Positions 17,009 through 26,616 of a DNA stretch of 64,000 bases are shown here, piece after piece. The position numbers and the translations under genes are program-made. A model generated the notes under the pieces. That model was not told where the DNA came from. It saw only the letters and a program-made list of their open reading frames with translations, and did not search any database. Position 1 is the stretch's first letter. Each line of letters starts with the position of its first letter. Origin of the DNA: DATFVA01 sp963832715 (GTDB taxonomy: Bacteria; Bacteroidota; Ignavibacteria; Ignavibacteriales; Ignavibacteriaceae); the NCBI GenBank assembly GCA_963832715.1, contig CAWHVB010000002.1, positions 434,001-498,000 of the forward strand. The letters run 5' to 3'.

Positions 17009-17437
17009 TCAAATCGCTTTATCGAATACTGCCTGGGTTTTTTGCAGTACAAAACCTATTTTTTTGTAGTAGTCAATAGTTTGTTTTCTTTTCGTATTTG
17101 TTCTTACACGAAGTTTTCTGCACCCCTTATCTTTTGCCCATGCTTCTGCATTACTGATTAAACCGGTTCCGATTCCTTTACCACGGAATCCCTCTTTAAC
17201 AACGAGGCCTCTAATCTCGGTAAATCTTTCACTCTCCAGAGGTTCTGTTACTGCCAGATGTATCCATCCGACGACTGTGCTATATTCAGCAACAAACACC
17301 GCCTGTTCCTGATCGGCAGAAATTCTTCTTAACCTGTTTTTAATTTCTTCTTCTGCAGCGTGATAGCCAAGTTCCCGGGATAACGCAGCAATATAGGATG
17401 AATCCTTTAGTTCTGCTGTTCTTATTTTTAATTCCAT
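17009..17437 (-). CDS. GNAT-family N-acetyltransferase
   Basis: A 142-residue single-domain acetyltransferase with the acetyl-CoA pyrophosphate loop RGKGIGTGL (after VVKEGF) and the C-terminal FVLQKTQAVFDK strand. The GYHAAEEEIKNRL segment after the first helix is usual in small-molecule GNATs of the aminoglycoside/YhbS type. Substrate unknown. It stands alone between the PepSY-like gene and the pRiA4b-type gene. Confidence 0.88.
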   Translation of the reverse strand: MELKIRTAELKDSSYIAALSRELGYHAAEEEIKNRLRRISADQEQAVFVAEYSTVVGWIHLAVTEPLESERFTEIRGLVVKEGFRGKGIGTGLISNAEAWAKDKGCRKLRVRTNTKRKQTIDYYKKIGFVLQKTQAVFDKAI

Positions 17438-17480
17438 AATCTCATAGCAGACGAGTTAATAAGTTGTGTAAAGCATAATA

Positions 17481-18110
17481 TTAGCGGGAACCCATCATTA
17501 TATCGAATCTTTTCTTTGGGTTATCGAAAATTACATCTTCCGGATCAAAATAATCCGGGTTAAATCCGCCGCCAGTCCAATCCATCATCATTTCGTAATC
17601 TTCATGACGGGGGTCCTTCAATATTTTCAGCATATTGTAGTAACCCGGGGGACCACCGCAATCTTCAGGAGGACAAGCTCTTCTCCCGGCGATGCATTCA
17701 GGATATTTTTTTCGGGGAGACGCCTGTATTTTTCCTTCAAACCTGATTGTATGAACCCAGCAATCTCCGAAATCATATTCATAACGAGCCGTCTGGTTTT
17801 TCCGGGTAAAACATTTTAAAATCCTTTCTTTATGAGCCGGTAATATGTTCCTTCCGAAGGTGAAATCATCCTTATCAGGCAATCCGATATCAACTTCCTC
17901 ATCTGATTCGGGATCATTTACCCGGAAAATATGGAGATGGTAATCATCCCATCCCATGGCATCCTGAATGGCTACGTGCAGATCCCAGAATGAATATTGG
18001 AAAGGAACCAAAATACGGCGCCAAACAGCAGGTTTTATATCATCCAGTGAAATCCTGAACTGACAAACTGAATTCAATTCTTTTCGAAGGTCAATAATAT
18101 TCAAGATCAT
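17481..18110 (-). CDS. Plasmid pRiA4b ORF-3 family protein
   Basis: The domain begins CQFRISLDDIKPAVWRRILV and continues with WDLHVAIQDAMGWDDYHLHIF, YEYDFGDCWVHTI and ACPPEDCGGPPGYY, the full signature of the pRiA4b ORF-3-like family. The biochemical function is unknown; members are frequent on plasmids and beside transposons. A longer frame begins at 18164, but the added residues fall inside the upstream gene and look random. The ATG at 18110 with GGGAG just before it fits better (about 209 residues). It overlaps the UPF0158 gene by about 20 bases. Confidence 0.85.
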   Translation of the reverse strand: MILNIIDLRKELNSVCQFRISLDDIKPAVWRRILVPFQYSFWDLHVAIQDAMGWDDYHLHIFRVNDPESDEEVDIGLPDKDDFTFGRNILPAHKERILKCFTRKNQTARYEYDFGDCWVHTIRFEGKIQASPRKKYPECIAGRRACPPEDCGGPPGYYNMLKILKDPRHEDYEMMMDWTGGGFNPDYFDPEDVIFDNPKKRFDIMMGSR

Positions 18111-18552
18111 TCTCCCGGCACCATTGTATAGCAATTTCTTTAAGCGCTTCTTCTTTATACCCAACCCATTCCTTCACAATCGTATGTCGCTCCACAGCAT
18201 CTCTGAATCTTTCGAATGCTCCGCTCCCCTGAATTGCTGAGTATAAATCATTTCTGATTTTACCTTCTGAGAGTGAGAAAATGAATTGTTCCATAATTTC
18301 ATAAGTGTTAAAGTAGTACCGATCAGGCAGCTCAATATATATTTCGGGATTAGCCATAATATCGCGGTAAACCGGGACGAACTCCTTCTCCCAATCCGGC
18401 AGTTCTTCTTCATCGGAATCTTTGTCCTCAATGAATGAAGTCACGTCCTCGGGAATAAATTTTATTTCCCCGCTGGTTTTATCGAAGAAAGCAGCATTAA
18501 TGTAGTACACATTTTCCAGATGGGATATGAGATCCTCAAGTTTTATTTTCAT
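18091..18552 (-). CDS. UPF0158-family protein
   Basis: A 153-residue acidic protein with the UPF0158 pattern: an N-terminal helix (KLEDLISHLEN), a strand with GEIKFIPED, an aromatic patch (LPDRYYFNTYEIMEQF) and the C-terminal stretch FERFRDAVERHTIVKEW followed by WCRENDLEYY. Function unknown. The overlapping downstream pRiA4b-family gene suggests the two are expressed together. Confidence 0.8.
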   Translation of the reverse strand: MKIKLEDLISHLENVYYINAAFFDKTSGEIKFIPEDVTSFIEDKDSDEEELPDWEKEFVPVYRDIMANPEIYIELPDRYYFNTYEIMEQFIFSLSEGKIRNDLYSAIQGSGAFERFRDAVERHTIVKEWVGYKEEALKEIAIQWCRENDLEYY

Positions 18553-18664
18553 AAAACACTCATATTATTCTTGCCTGGTTAATTTATACTTTTTATAAAT
18601 CTATTTAAAATTAATTGAATGTGTTAGTGATTCCTGTTATCACACATCAATTGCTGCCGTAATT

Positions 18665-21596
18665 TTATTCAGCCTGTTTACCGGAAAACTTTGCAAACTT
18701 TTCGGCTTCAGCAGTTTTGCCCCACTTTTTATAATTTTCATACAGAATTTTGGCGGTACCTATAGACAGCCTGTCGTCCTTTCCTCTTTTATTAAGAAGA
18801 TTATTATAAGCATGTAAATAATATCTTATCAGCTTCTTCAAAATTTCCTTCCCTTGAATAGCATTTCCCAAGGAGGCTTTCTGCGTAAGAGATGTTCCAG
18901 TGATCAGGGGGAAGTCTGTGCTTATATATATTGATTCCCTTCTTAATATTTTCAGCGGCCTCTTTGTAGCTTTTTATTTCTATCAGTGCATTTCCAAGTC
19001 CAAGAAATGCATTTGCCGTATGCGGGTGATCCATACCAAGCATTTTGATCCTTAGAACAAGCGATTTTCTATACTGATCAACTGCTTCACCATATTTATG
19101 TTCACTTGTCAGCAATGCTGCGTAAATGTTCAGACTGGTTATTACATCGGGGTGATTCTCACCCAGAAGCTTAATTCTCATATTCAATCCGGATTTAATA
19201 AATGATTCAGCACGTGCGTACTTTCCCCAGCGGGAATAAAGTACGCCAAGGTTGCTAAGACTCGTTGCAACTTCGGGATGTTCTGAACCGTAAATCTTTT
19301 CATTCAGATCCAATGATTTTTTATAAAGCTCCTCTGCTCCGGCATAATCGCCTTTATCACTAAGGATACCGCCAAGGTTATTGAGGTCAAGTGCTATATA
19401 CGGGTGCTTCTCTCCTAATAATTTTTTATCCGTTTCCAGGACCTCAGAGTACAATTTTTCCGCGCCATTCAGATCACCCATTAAAGCATCATTGGAAGCA
19501 ATATTATACAGATCGGTTGAAATCGCCGGGTGAAGATCACCATACAGTTTTTTGTCTGTCTTTAGGGTCAGATCAAACAATTCAGCAGCCTCACTATAAT
19601 TTCCCATATGCTGAAGCAGAAGAGCAAGGTTTCCGATTGTTTCACTTACAGAGGGATGTATCTTACCATGAAGCTTCTCTTTTATCACGAGAGATTCCTT
19701 AAACAGCACTTTGGCCGAATCATACTCCCCTTTGTCTTCTTTAATAAGTGCAAGGTTATTCAGCGACTGTGCAACCTCATCACTATTCGGCGGAAGTAAT
19801 TTTCTTCGTACCGACAATGATGCTATCAAAAGCTTCTCAGCCTGCTCATATTTTCCATCCTCGCGCAGAACCATAGCAAGGTCGTTCATACTTTCAACGG
19901 CTTCAGGACTTTCTTCACCAAAAATAGTTTTTCTTTTTTCAATAGCAGATTTAAGTTTCTGTGCTGCAGCACCGTAGTCACCCATTGCAAAATTTAAATT
20001 ACCAAGGTCATTAAGACTTTGAGCAGTCTCAGGACTATTATCTCCGAACAGGGAATCATTCAGTGTATATGATTTCTGCAGAAGGAACAAAGCTTTTTTA
20101 TACAATCCCAGGCTCCTGTATACATTACCTGTTACCGCAAGCATACTCGCCAGTACTTCGGGCTGACCGGAAAGTTCATGCTCAATTTTCTTAACCCCAT
20201 TGTCCAGCAATTCCCTGGCAGTAATAGTTTCACCCCTGGACTGTTCGGGATCTGAAAGCTTAAATATTCCTGATAGAAATTCAGCTACTTTTTTAGATTT
20301 CTCTGCCTCTAATTGTGCTCTGTCTCTTTCTTCTGCAAGTCTGATAGTATAAAAGATTGTTACAAAAGTAATGATTAAAACGGCAGCTGAAGCTATTACT
20401 AATCCTGCTTTGTGCCTGCGGATAAATTTTCCGGTTCTGTAGGAAGCTGTACTTTTACGGGCCGCTACAGGAAGTCCGTTCAAATGGTTGTCAATATCGG
20501 TAATAAACTGGGCCGCAGAACTGTACCTTCGTTCAGGTTCCTTACGGATCGCCATCAGGCAAATATTATCAAGGTCTCCGGATATTTTTTTTCTTAGCTT
20601 AATAATTTGTTTGCTTTTTGCCGGCTGCCCTTCTGATGAGTAATCTTTTCGGTTCGCCGGAGCCTTTGAAATCATACTACTCGGCTTTTGAGGGTCGGTA
20701 AGACATATTATCCGTTCCATCTCAAGGGCAGATGATGTATCCAATTCATAAGGCGGGCAGCCAGAGAGAAGCTGGTAAAGTATCAAACCCAAAGAATAAA
20801 TATCAGTTGCTGTACCTACGGGTTCACCTCTTATCTGCTCAGGCGATGCATACTCGGGCGTCATAACTCTCATCATGGTCCGGGTTACAAACTCCCTCTC
20901 ATTGTCATCCTCGAATACTTTTGCAATACCGAAATCCAGCAGCTTAACTGTCCCCTCCTCTGTAACGAGAATATTACCCGGTTTAATATCCCTGTGAATA
21001 ACAAGGTTTTGATGTGCATATAAAACGGCTTCACATATTTTCTTAAACAGCTCCAGTCTTTGTTCTATACTCAGGTCTTTATTATTGCAGTATTCTGTAA
21101 CAGGTATTCCGTCAACGTACTCCATTGTAAAATAAGGCAGACCGGAATCTGAAATACCCCCATCCAGGAGTCTGGCAATATTAGGGTGCTGGAGTCGTGC
21201 TAATATCTGTCTTTCCTCCTCGAATCGTTTAATGATTTCGTGTGAGTTCATTCCTGGATTAACTACTTTAAGAGCAACCTGCTGGCTATATACACCGTCA
21301 ACCCGTTCAGCCAGGTATACTGATCCCATCCCCCCTGCGCCGATCTTTTTTACAGCATGGGAATTTCCGAAGTTTCTGCCTTCAAACCCCAAATCCTCAA
21401 CCGCAAAATAATCTGCCGCCGATCCTGAGAAAATACTGTGCTCATTCTGATCTGCTGAAAGGAGGGAAACAACCTCTTCAAACAATTCATTGTCCTCCCC
21501 GCATTCATTCTTCAAAAACGTTTCTCTTTCCGAACCGGAGATCTCAATAGCCCTTTCAAAAAGAGATTCTATTTTTTTCCATTTATCGGGGGTCAT
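18665..21596 (-). CDS. Serine/threonine protein kinase with C-terminal TPR array, reading frame broken near 18818
   Basis: A PknB-type kinase domain at about 80-370 holds the glycine loop GAGGMGSVY, VALKVV lysine, IHRDIKPGNIL catalytic loop, LLDFGIAK magnesium motif and TPEYASPEQIRG activation segment. A transmembrane helix at about 395-418 follows. Then come about ten TPRs with repeated LNNLG and HP-x-V/I motifs, the kinesin-light-chain type. The first frame stops at 18804 after EEADKIL; removing one T near 18818 continues it as LLHAYNNLLNKRGKDDRLS to a stop at 18665, a normal end for this family, so full length is about 976 residues. The ECF sigma gene is just upstream on the same strand. 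Confidence 0.88.
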
Positions 21597-21672
21597 CTCT
21601 GTATCTTATACCTGGAATAATATAATTAAAATGAGTTCGGGCAGGACGATTCAGGCTCTTTTTACAATAAAT

Positions 21673-22242
21673 TTATAATTCCTGCTGAAGTTCCCTGCTC
21701 AGCCACGCTTTCGCCAGCCGAAAGTCTCTTCTTACTGTAGGGACGGAGACATTAAGAATCTCAGCAATCTCTTCGTGATTTAATCCTACGAAAAACCAGT
21801 ATTCTATTATTTTCGATTGCCGCCCGTTGAGCTCCTCCAGTTTTTTAAGGGCTTCATCGAGTGCAATCAATTCCTCGGGTTTAGATTCCCTCTTCATTTT
21901 ATCATCAACAAAAGTTGCGAGCACCTGGTTTCCCCCGCGTTTTTGAGCTATACGCGCATTCGCATAATTAATCAGGATTCGTCTCATCGCCTGAGACGCA
22001 ACACCGAAAAAATGAGCACGATTCTGCCAGGTAACCTGATCCTGTTTAACCAGTTTCATATATGCTTCATGCACCAGCGCCGTTGCATTGAGTGTATGGT
22101 TTCTTCGTTCTCCTCTTAAATGCATATGGGCAAGCTGATGCATTTCATTGTATATCATGGGCATGAGAAGATCCACGGCTTTCTTATCTCCGCTGCTCAG
22201 ATCCGAAAGGAGACGTGTAATATCTTTCTCTGTATCAACCAT
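21673..22242 (-). CDS. ECF-type RNA polymerase sigma factor
   Basis: Sigma-70 family, extracytoplasmic-function group. Region 2 (NEMHQLAHMHLRGERRNHTL, LVHEAYMKLVKQDQVTW, FFGVASQAMRRILINYAN) and region 4 (LIALDEALKKLEEL, EYWFFVGLNHEEIAEILNVS, VRRDFRLAKAWL) match the subgroup TIGR02999 that is typically encoded next to TPR-bearing Ser/Thr kinases, as here. The ATG at 22242 (protein starts MVDTEKDITRLL) is preferred to an upstream codon at 22308, because AAGGA lies eight bases before it and the added residues look non-homologous. About 189 residues. Confidence 0.9.
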   Translation of the reverse strand: MVDTEKDITRLLSDLSSGDKKAVDLLMPMIYNEMHQLAHMHLRGERRNHTLNATALVHEAYMKLVKQDQVTWQNRAHFFGVASQAMRRILINYANARIAQKRGGNQVLATFVDDKMKRESKPEELIALDEALKKLEELNGRQSKIIEYWFFVGLNHEEIAEILNVSVPTVRRDFRLAKAWLSRELQQEL

Positions 22243-22508
22243 AGAAATAATCCTTAAAAGGAGAAGAAAACACGATTTTTTTTGATGAAAAACATTTCTT
22301 TCTATCACGTTATCACTTTCAAATAAGTTTCCTGCGTTTAATTACAGAAGCCTGAATAAGAAAGTGAAAATGATTAAAAACTATTCAGCGTGGAATAGGC
22401 CGGAAGTAAAGTAGCAAATGAAATTAATTAATACAAACGCTTTTAGCGGTGTCAGCTGGAAAAAAATCAGATCAATTAATCAAATCATTAAATGAAGGAA
22501 TAAAAAAA

Positions 22509-23225
22509 ATGAAAACAAGAAACATCTTCTCAATCATCCTGTACGGAATTCTTTTGACCGGTACAGTAATGTTTCTCTTTGCGGGATGTAGCAAGGATAA
22601 TAATCCCGTGGGTCCGGAGAATGGTGGTACAACAAACCAGCCTGTGATCACAACATATACAGCACCTACACGCGGATGGTATAGTATCATAAATACTAAC
22701 GGTATTACGAGTACAGGTGAGGCAGTTTCTCCTACAGCAGGAGGAGGAGGATGGATGAGCGCGTATGCAAATATCAATATCGGAATTTTTGAGCATCCTA
22801 TTGTAAGAACTTATATTGAAAATGACCATATGGGTGATCCAGGCAACTACAGGGTGGAAACTAACTTCCAATGGAGTGGATCTATCGCAGGCAATGGTCT
22901 CGCCGGAGCAGGTGCCCATGTTGAGATTTCTATGGAGGTTCGCGATCTTGACAATAATATTATTACGACATACGATATTCATGACAAAGAAGTTAAAGAA
23001 TCATTCCTCCAGGTAGGAGGAATCCTCGATGAAGGAAACAAGAATATTGCGGTAGATTTTAATCTCCCCGACGGATACACAGGATTTAAAGTGAGGTTTG
23101 TAATGAAGGTGGAAGCATGGTCGGGACTAATTGGCGCAATTACTCAGTGCCATTTCTGGGACAGGCAAAACCTGGGACGCGGTTGCGGTTGGACTTCTCT
23201 TAAAATTACACAGTTAAACGACTGA
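22509..23225 (+). CDS. Lipoprotein of unknown function
   Basis: The ATG at 22509 (with AAGGAAT upstream) begins MKTRNIFSIIL, a signal sequence ending in the lipobox FLFAGC. The mature protein is a beta-rich domain of about 210 residues (RGWYSIINTNGITSTGE, VRFVMKVEAWSGLIG, GCGWTSLKITQLND). I do not recognise the family. It is divergent from the ECF sigma gene, so it could be one of its targets; that is only a positional hint. Confidence 0.78.
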   Translation: MKTRNIFSIILYGILLTGTVMFLFAGCSKDNNPVGPENGGTTNQPVITTYTAPTRGWYSIINTNGITSTGEAVSPTAGGGGWMSAYANINIGIFEHPIVRTYIENDHMGDPGNYRVETNFQWSGSIAGNGLAGAGAHVEISMEVRDLDNNIITTYDIHDKEVKESFLQVGGILDEGNKNIAVDFNLPDGYTGFKVRFVMKVEAWSGLIGAITQCHFWDRQNLGRGCGWTSLKITQLND

Positions 23226-23250
23226 TAACTTTAAATATTGTAAAACCTTC

Positions 23251-23278
23251 AGTTGACCCCGGCTTACCGGGGTTAACT
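23251..23278. terminator. Hairpin between convergent genes
   Basis: AGTTGACCCCGG (23251-23262) pairs with CCGGGGTTAACT (23267-23278) around CTTA, a 12-bp stem with one G-T wobble. It lies between the convergent lipoprotein and methyltransferase genes and may terminate either. The T tracts are weak on both sides. Confidence 0.6.
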
Positions 23279-23309
23279 ATATATCGAACAGTACTAAAAT
23301 TTTATCGAA

Positions 23310-24034
23310 TTATTTTGTGCATACAAAGACTGATTGATTATTCCTCAATTTATATCTTCCATAACTTCTATAATGCCTGCACCTGAAACCTGTTCTGATT
23401 AATATTTCAAGGAGGGTTTCCTTTTTGTATAACTTAACCCTGTGAATCTCCTCCTGCCTTTTATAGTGGTGATTGACTTTGTTAAATATGACAATTCTTC
23501 TTTCCAGTTCATTTCGTTTTTTATCCTCCTTTTTTTCTGTCAGTACCGTCCAGGTTTTCCCTTCGGTGAATGTTTTACTTGTCTCATCATCCCGGAGCTG
23601 GTTTACTTCCAAAATATCGAATATGAATACACCTCCCTTTTCCAGGGAGTGGTAAATTTTCCGGAATAATTTTTCAATGGTTTTGTAACCAGCATTCTCA
23701 TCAAATTTATAATTTAGCACCTCCCCGACAGCAATTACCCCTACACACGAAGGAATGCTTACCTTGTAAATTGAACCGGTTACGAACCCTGCACCCGGAA
23801 CTCTGCGTTCCGCCAATTTTATCATCGAGTCTGAATAATCAATACCTAATACCGAATAATTCTTTTTAATTAATTTTTCAGCATAATACCGCTCCCGCAT
23901 CCAAGTTCAACTATCAATCCTGTTTTGTGATTTTTACTAATTTCTTTAAGTATAAACGAAAACGAATTAATTGCATGCTGTGAAAATCCTTCATCGTGTA
24001 TTAAAGACAGCTTTAACCCATAATACTTTTTCAT
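23310..24034 (-). CDS. Class I SAM-dependent methyltransferase, reading frame broken near 23889
   Basis: From the ATG at 24034 the protein reads MKKYYGLKLSLIHDEG and reaches motif I, VELGCGSG, then hits a stop in that frame (IMLKN). In the neighbouring frame the protein resumes as YYAEKLIKKNYSVLGIDYSD (motif with the acidic residue that binds the SAM ribose), then motif VIAVGEVLNYKFD, FIFDILE and the C-terminal LLEILIRTGFRCRHYRSYGRY. One base added near 23889 gives a protein of about 241 residues. Substrate unknown. Assembly indel or real frameshift. Confidence 0.78.
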
Positions 24035-24097
24035 TTGTTAAACCTATAAATTATCTTTTATCGGGATCAGCGTTTAAGATATATTAAATAAATAAAA

Positions 24098-24826
24098 TCA
24101 TTTAATTTGAAACCAATGGATCATTTTATTTTTCTTAAACTTCAATTTTGACAGAAGATTAACTGAACGTTTGTTTGACTCTTCAGCATATGCAAACGGA
24201 AGCGCCCCTTTCCGTCTTAATTTTTCGATGAGTGAGAGAGTGACGCTCATTCCGTATCCTCTTCTCCTGCAGTTTTCAATTGTATGCAGAAATCCGACAG
24301 CCCCGTCATCCTGCGTCATTCCCCACGAAACTAATTGATTTCCTTCAAAAATACCTGCACTTACACCATTCTGAATCCTGTCTCTTACATATTCCAAAGA
24401 TATGAATTCTTTGTAATCAGAGTTGATATAAACTGTTTGAGCGTAGTCGATAGTAAGCGGAACACAATGATGTTCAGCAGCAGGCAATTGAACATCATCA
24501 GGCAAGTAGAACTGCACAGCAGAGAGACCCCAGACAATCTCTCTGTTTCTTGTTATAAACTGTTTAATCCATTCATCCATTGCTGCAAAATAAATGTCGC
24601 CCGGGTTGAGCAGTTTTACCAGCTCAGTAAGCTCAATTTTATTATCACAGCTAATATAAACCCATTCGTGGTCGCTGATACCTCTTGCCATAAGAGAGGT
24701 ACCTACAATATCAATGCTCAGAAGTTTATTATGTTTAATAAAATTAATGATGCTTACATTATTAATTTTGTCTCTTTCTAATAAACTTATTGCGCTCTGA
24801 AGGCTGTACACATTCTTACGGACCAT
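24098..24826 (-). CDS. GNAT-family acetyltransferase with extended N-terminal domain
   Basis: A 242-residue protein whose C-terminal half carries the GNAT fold: GVSAGIFEGNQLVSWGM, then GFLHTIENCRRRGYGMSVTL (acetyl-CoA loop) and PFAYAEESNKRSVNLLSKL. The N-terminal half (about 1-125) resembles the regulatory half of FR47-like acetyltransferases. Substrate unknown. It is 26 bases downstream of the CDF exporter gene. Confidence 0.78.
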   Translation of the reverse strand: MVRKNVYSLQSAISLLERDKINNVSIINFIKHNKLLSIDIVGTSLMARGISDHEWVYISCDNKIELTELVKLLNPGDIYFAAMDEWIKQFITRNREIVWGLSAVQFYLPDDVQLPAAEHHCVPLTIDYAQTVYINSDYKEFISLEYVRDRIQNGVSAGIFEGNQLVSWGMTQDDGAVGFLHTIENCRRRGYGMSVTLSLIEKLRRKGALPFAYAEESNKRSVNLLSKLKFKKNKMIHWFQIK

Positions 24827-24852
24827 TTTATTCTTTGCTGAGTTCCCTATTA

Positions 24853-25743
24853 TCAGATATTATCGATACTGCAGTTTGCGCCCTGTGCATCTTTTTCCAC
24901 CTGTATCGTTGAATGTTCGATACCAAAATTCTTCTGCAGATCGCCGCATATTTCTTTCAGGAAATAATCGCCGGGATTTGAATCAGGCATTACCAGGTGT
25001 ACAGTAAGGGCGGTTTCTGTTGTACTCATAGCCCAGATATGAAGATCATGAATTTCCCTCACCCCGGGAATCTTTTTCAGATGTGCCTCCACTTCCTTAA
25101 GACTAATGCCTTTTGGTACGGCATCAACCGACATCAGAAATGAATCCCGCAATAAATCCCACGTTCCGATTGTTATAACGAGCACTATAACAAGACTTAT
25201 AACAGGATCAAGCCAGAGCCAGCCAGTCAATGTTATCAACAATCCTGCAATAACTACTCCCGCGGAGACGCCTGCATCAGCGGCCATATGCAAATAAGCT
25301 CCCCTGATATTAATATCCTTTTCTTTTCCTTTTATGAAAAGGTAGGCTGTTACGGCATTTACCAATACACCTATACCGGCAACTATCATCATTACTGATC
25401 CCTGTACTTGCTCAGGGTTAATCAGTCTTCGAACAGCTTCTATAGAAATAGCTCCAACGGCAATTAACAAAATAAGTGCATTAAATAAGGCAGCCAGTAT
25501 TGTGGATTTCCTGAGTCCATATGTTCTTTTTTTTGTCGGGAGTGTCCTTGCCAGGAATGTTGCGCCCCAGGCGAGCAGCAATCCCAGTACATCGCTTAAA
25601 TTATGTCCTGCATCGGCAATTAATGCCATCGAGCTTACTAACAGTCCGAAGACTACTTCGACGACTATATAAACAACATTTAATGCAATCCCGAATCCAA
25701 ATGCTTTATTATGATTATCCGTATGATTATGGTTATGGGTCAT
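24853..25743 (-). CDS. Cation diffusion facilitator (CzcD/ZitB-like zinc or cobalt exporter)
   Basis: Proton-coupled efflux of Zn2+ or related metals across the inner membrane. The 296-residue protein opens with a His-rich tail (MTHNHNHTDNHNK), then six transmembrane helices. Helix 2 has ALIADAGHNLSDVLG and helix 5 has HMAADAGVSAGV, which carry the HxxxD metal-site residues of the family. The C-terminal cytoplasmic domain (LKKIPGVREIHDLHIWAMS) has the usual His residues. No metal-responsive regulator is adjacent. Confidence 0.93.
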   Translation of the reverse strand: MTHNHNHTDNHNKAFGFGIALNVVYIVVEVVFGLLVSSMALIADAGHNLSDVLGLLLAWGATFLARTLPTKKRTYGLRKSTILAALFNALILLIAVGAISIEAVRRLINPEQVQGSVMMIVAGIGVLVNAVTAYLFIKGKEKDINIRGAYLHMAADAGVSAGVVIAGLLITLTGWLWLDPVISLVIVLVITIGTWDLLRDSFLMSVDAVPKGISLKEVEAHLKKIPGVREIHDLHIWAMSTTETALTVHLVMPDSNPGDYFLKEICGDLQKNFGIEHSTIQVEKDAQGANCSIDNI

Positions 25744-25822
25744 TCTAAATCAGTTATTTGTTAATTAAGCAAATCCAGGTATTTCAGAACAATGATTATT
25801 TTATAAAATAAGAATTCATTTG

Positions 25823-26104
25823 TTACGATATTTGATTTTGTTCACCCTTCCGGTTAATGTCGATCTTTGTCTTCATGAATAAAATGTACAATGAAAGGAT
25901 GAGAGTTACAGCATTCGCTGCGATGATAGGCAGTGAATTTATCAATATCCCATAAAACAGCCAGAAAAGAACTCCCAGTGTCATCAAGAGAAACATCCCG
26001 AATGAAATGTCAGTCGTACTCTTTGTTTTATGAACTTTTAGCGCCTGTGGTATAAAAGAAATGGTTGTGCAGGCAGCAGCAAAATAACCAATTACTAAAA
26101 TCAT
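25823..26104 (-). CDS. SemiSWEET-type sugar transporter (PQ-loop, three-helix)
   Basis: A three-helix half-transporter that works as a dimer to pass sugars such as sucrose or glucose. The ATG at 26104 with TGGAG eight bases upstream gives a 93-residue protein starting MILVIGYFAAACTTISFIPQ, including the PQ loop. The frame stays open up to 26209, but the extra residues are low-complexity and the shorter start matches the family. Helices 1-3 fit at about 3-20, 35-52 and 58-78. Confidence 0.87.
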   Translation of the reverse strand: MILVIGYFAAACTTISFIPQALKVHKTKSTTDISFGMFLLMTLGVLFWLFYGILINSLPIIAANAVTLILSLYILFMKTKIDINRKGEQNQIS

Positions 26105-26288
26105 CAGAAAAACTCCAATAAGGATTAGCAAAGATAAAAGATAAAAGTAAAAAGATAAAAGTAGACGATTTATTTCTTGTATTTCCTTGTCGTGCTGATA
26201 TTTGGTCATTCATATCTATATCGGAGCCTCCACGCCTGGACTGTAGCAAACTCACAGAAAATCCTTGTAGTTACCTCCTAACTTCAAT

Positions 26289-26343
26289 CTGAATACGTTC
26301 TGAAAACGTCTTGAATACGTCTTGAATGCGTTCTGAATACGTC
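26289..26343. repeat. Five tandem 11-bp direct repeats
   Basis: Five copies of an 11-base unit of consensus YTGAAWRCGTY follow without gaps: CTGAATACGTT, CTGAAAACGTC, TTGAATACGTC, TTGAATGCGTT, CTGAATACGTC. The period is close to one helical turn, so any protein binding each unit would be stacked on one face of the DNA. Confidence 0.8.
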
Positions 26344-26357
26344 TTAAACAAACCTTC

Positions 26358-26465
26358 AATCAGCCAATCAGCCAATCAGTCAATCAGCAATCTTCAATCA
26401 TCCAATCACACAATCATCAATCCTTCAATTTTACCCGCCTCTGGCGGGCTTTCAATCATTCAATT
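26358..26465. repeat. CAATC-type short tandem array interrupted by a GC-rich palindrome
   Basis: From 26358 the plus strand repeats AATCAGCC and variants (AATCATCC, AATCTTC) about ten times with a 7-8-base period. A palindrome CCCGCC-TCT-GGCGGG (26434-26448) interrupts it, with TTCAAT on each side and CAATC units resuming after it. The palindrome looks like a REP-type insertion into the array. Confidence 0.6.
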
Positions 26466-26616
26466 AATACGTTTATTATTTAGTAATTGTTTTCCAACTG
26501 TTTGGATTGCATTGATCTAAACCACCGCTTTGCTGACGTTTCTTAAATAATTAATGATAATGATCATAATTTTCAGTATATAGACATTCAGATAATAATT
26601 ATTACCGGGGGAGTTT

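Larger units (their letters stand above)
26105..26616. other. 512-bp intergenic region with short-period repeats
   Basis: No gene is supported here. Between the SemiSWEET and YhcH starts (divergent) lie an 11-bp direct repeat array, a 7-8-bp CAATC-type array and one GC-rich palindrome, described separately. Outside these the sequence is AT-rich. Promoters for both flanking genes must be in this region; no convincing boxes can be picked. Confidence 0.6.

Noticed and set aside
17481..18552. Insertion sequence because of the plasmid-type pRiA4b gene
   Set aside because: No transposase, terminal inverted repeats or target duplications are visible near the genes.
26289..26465. CRISPR array
   Set aside because: Units are 7-11 bases with no unique spacers, and no cas genes are in the window.
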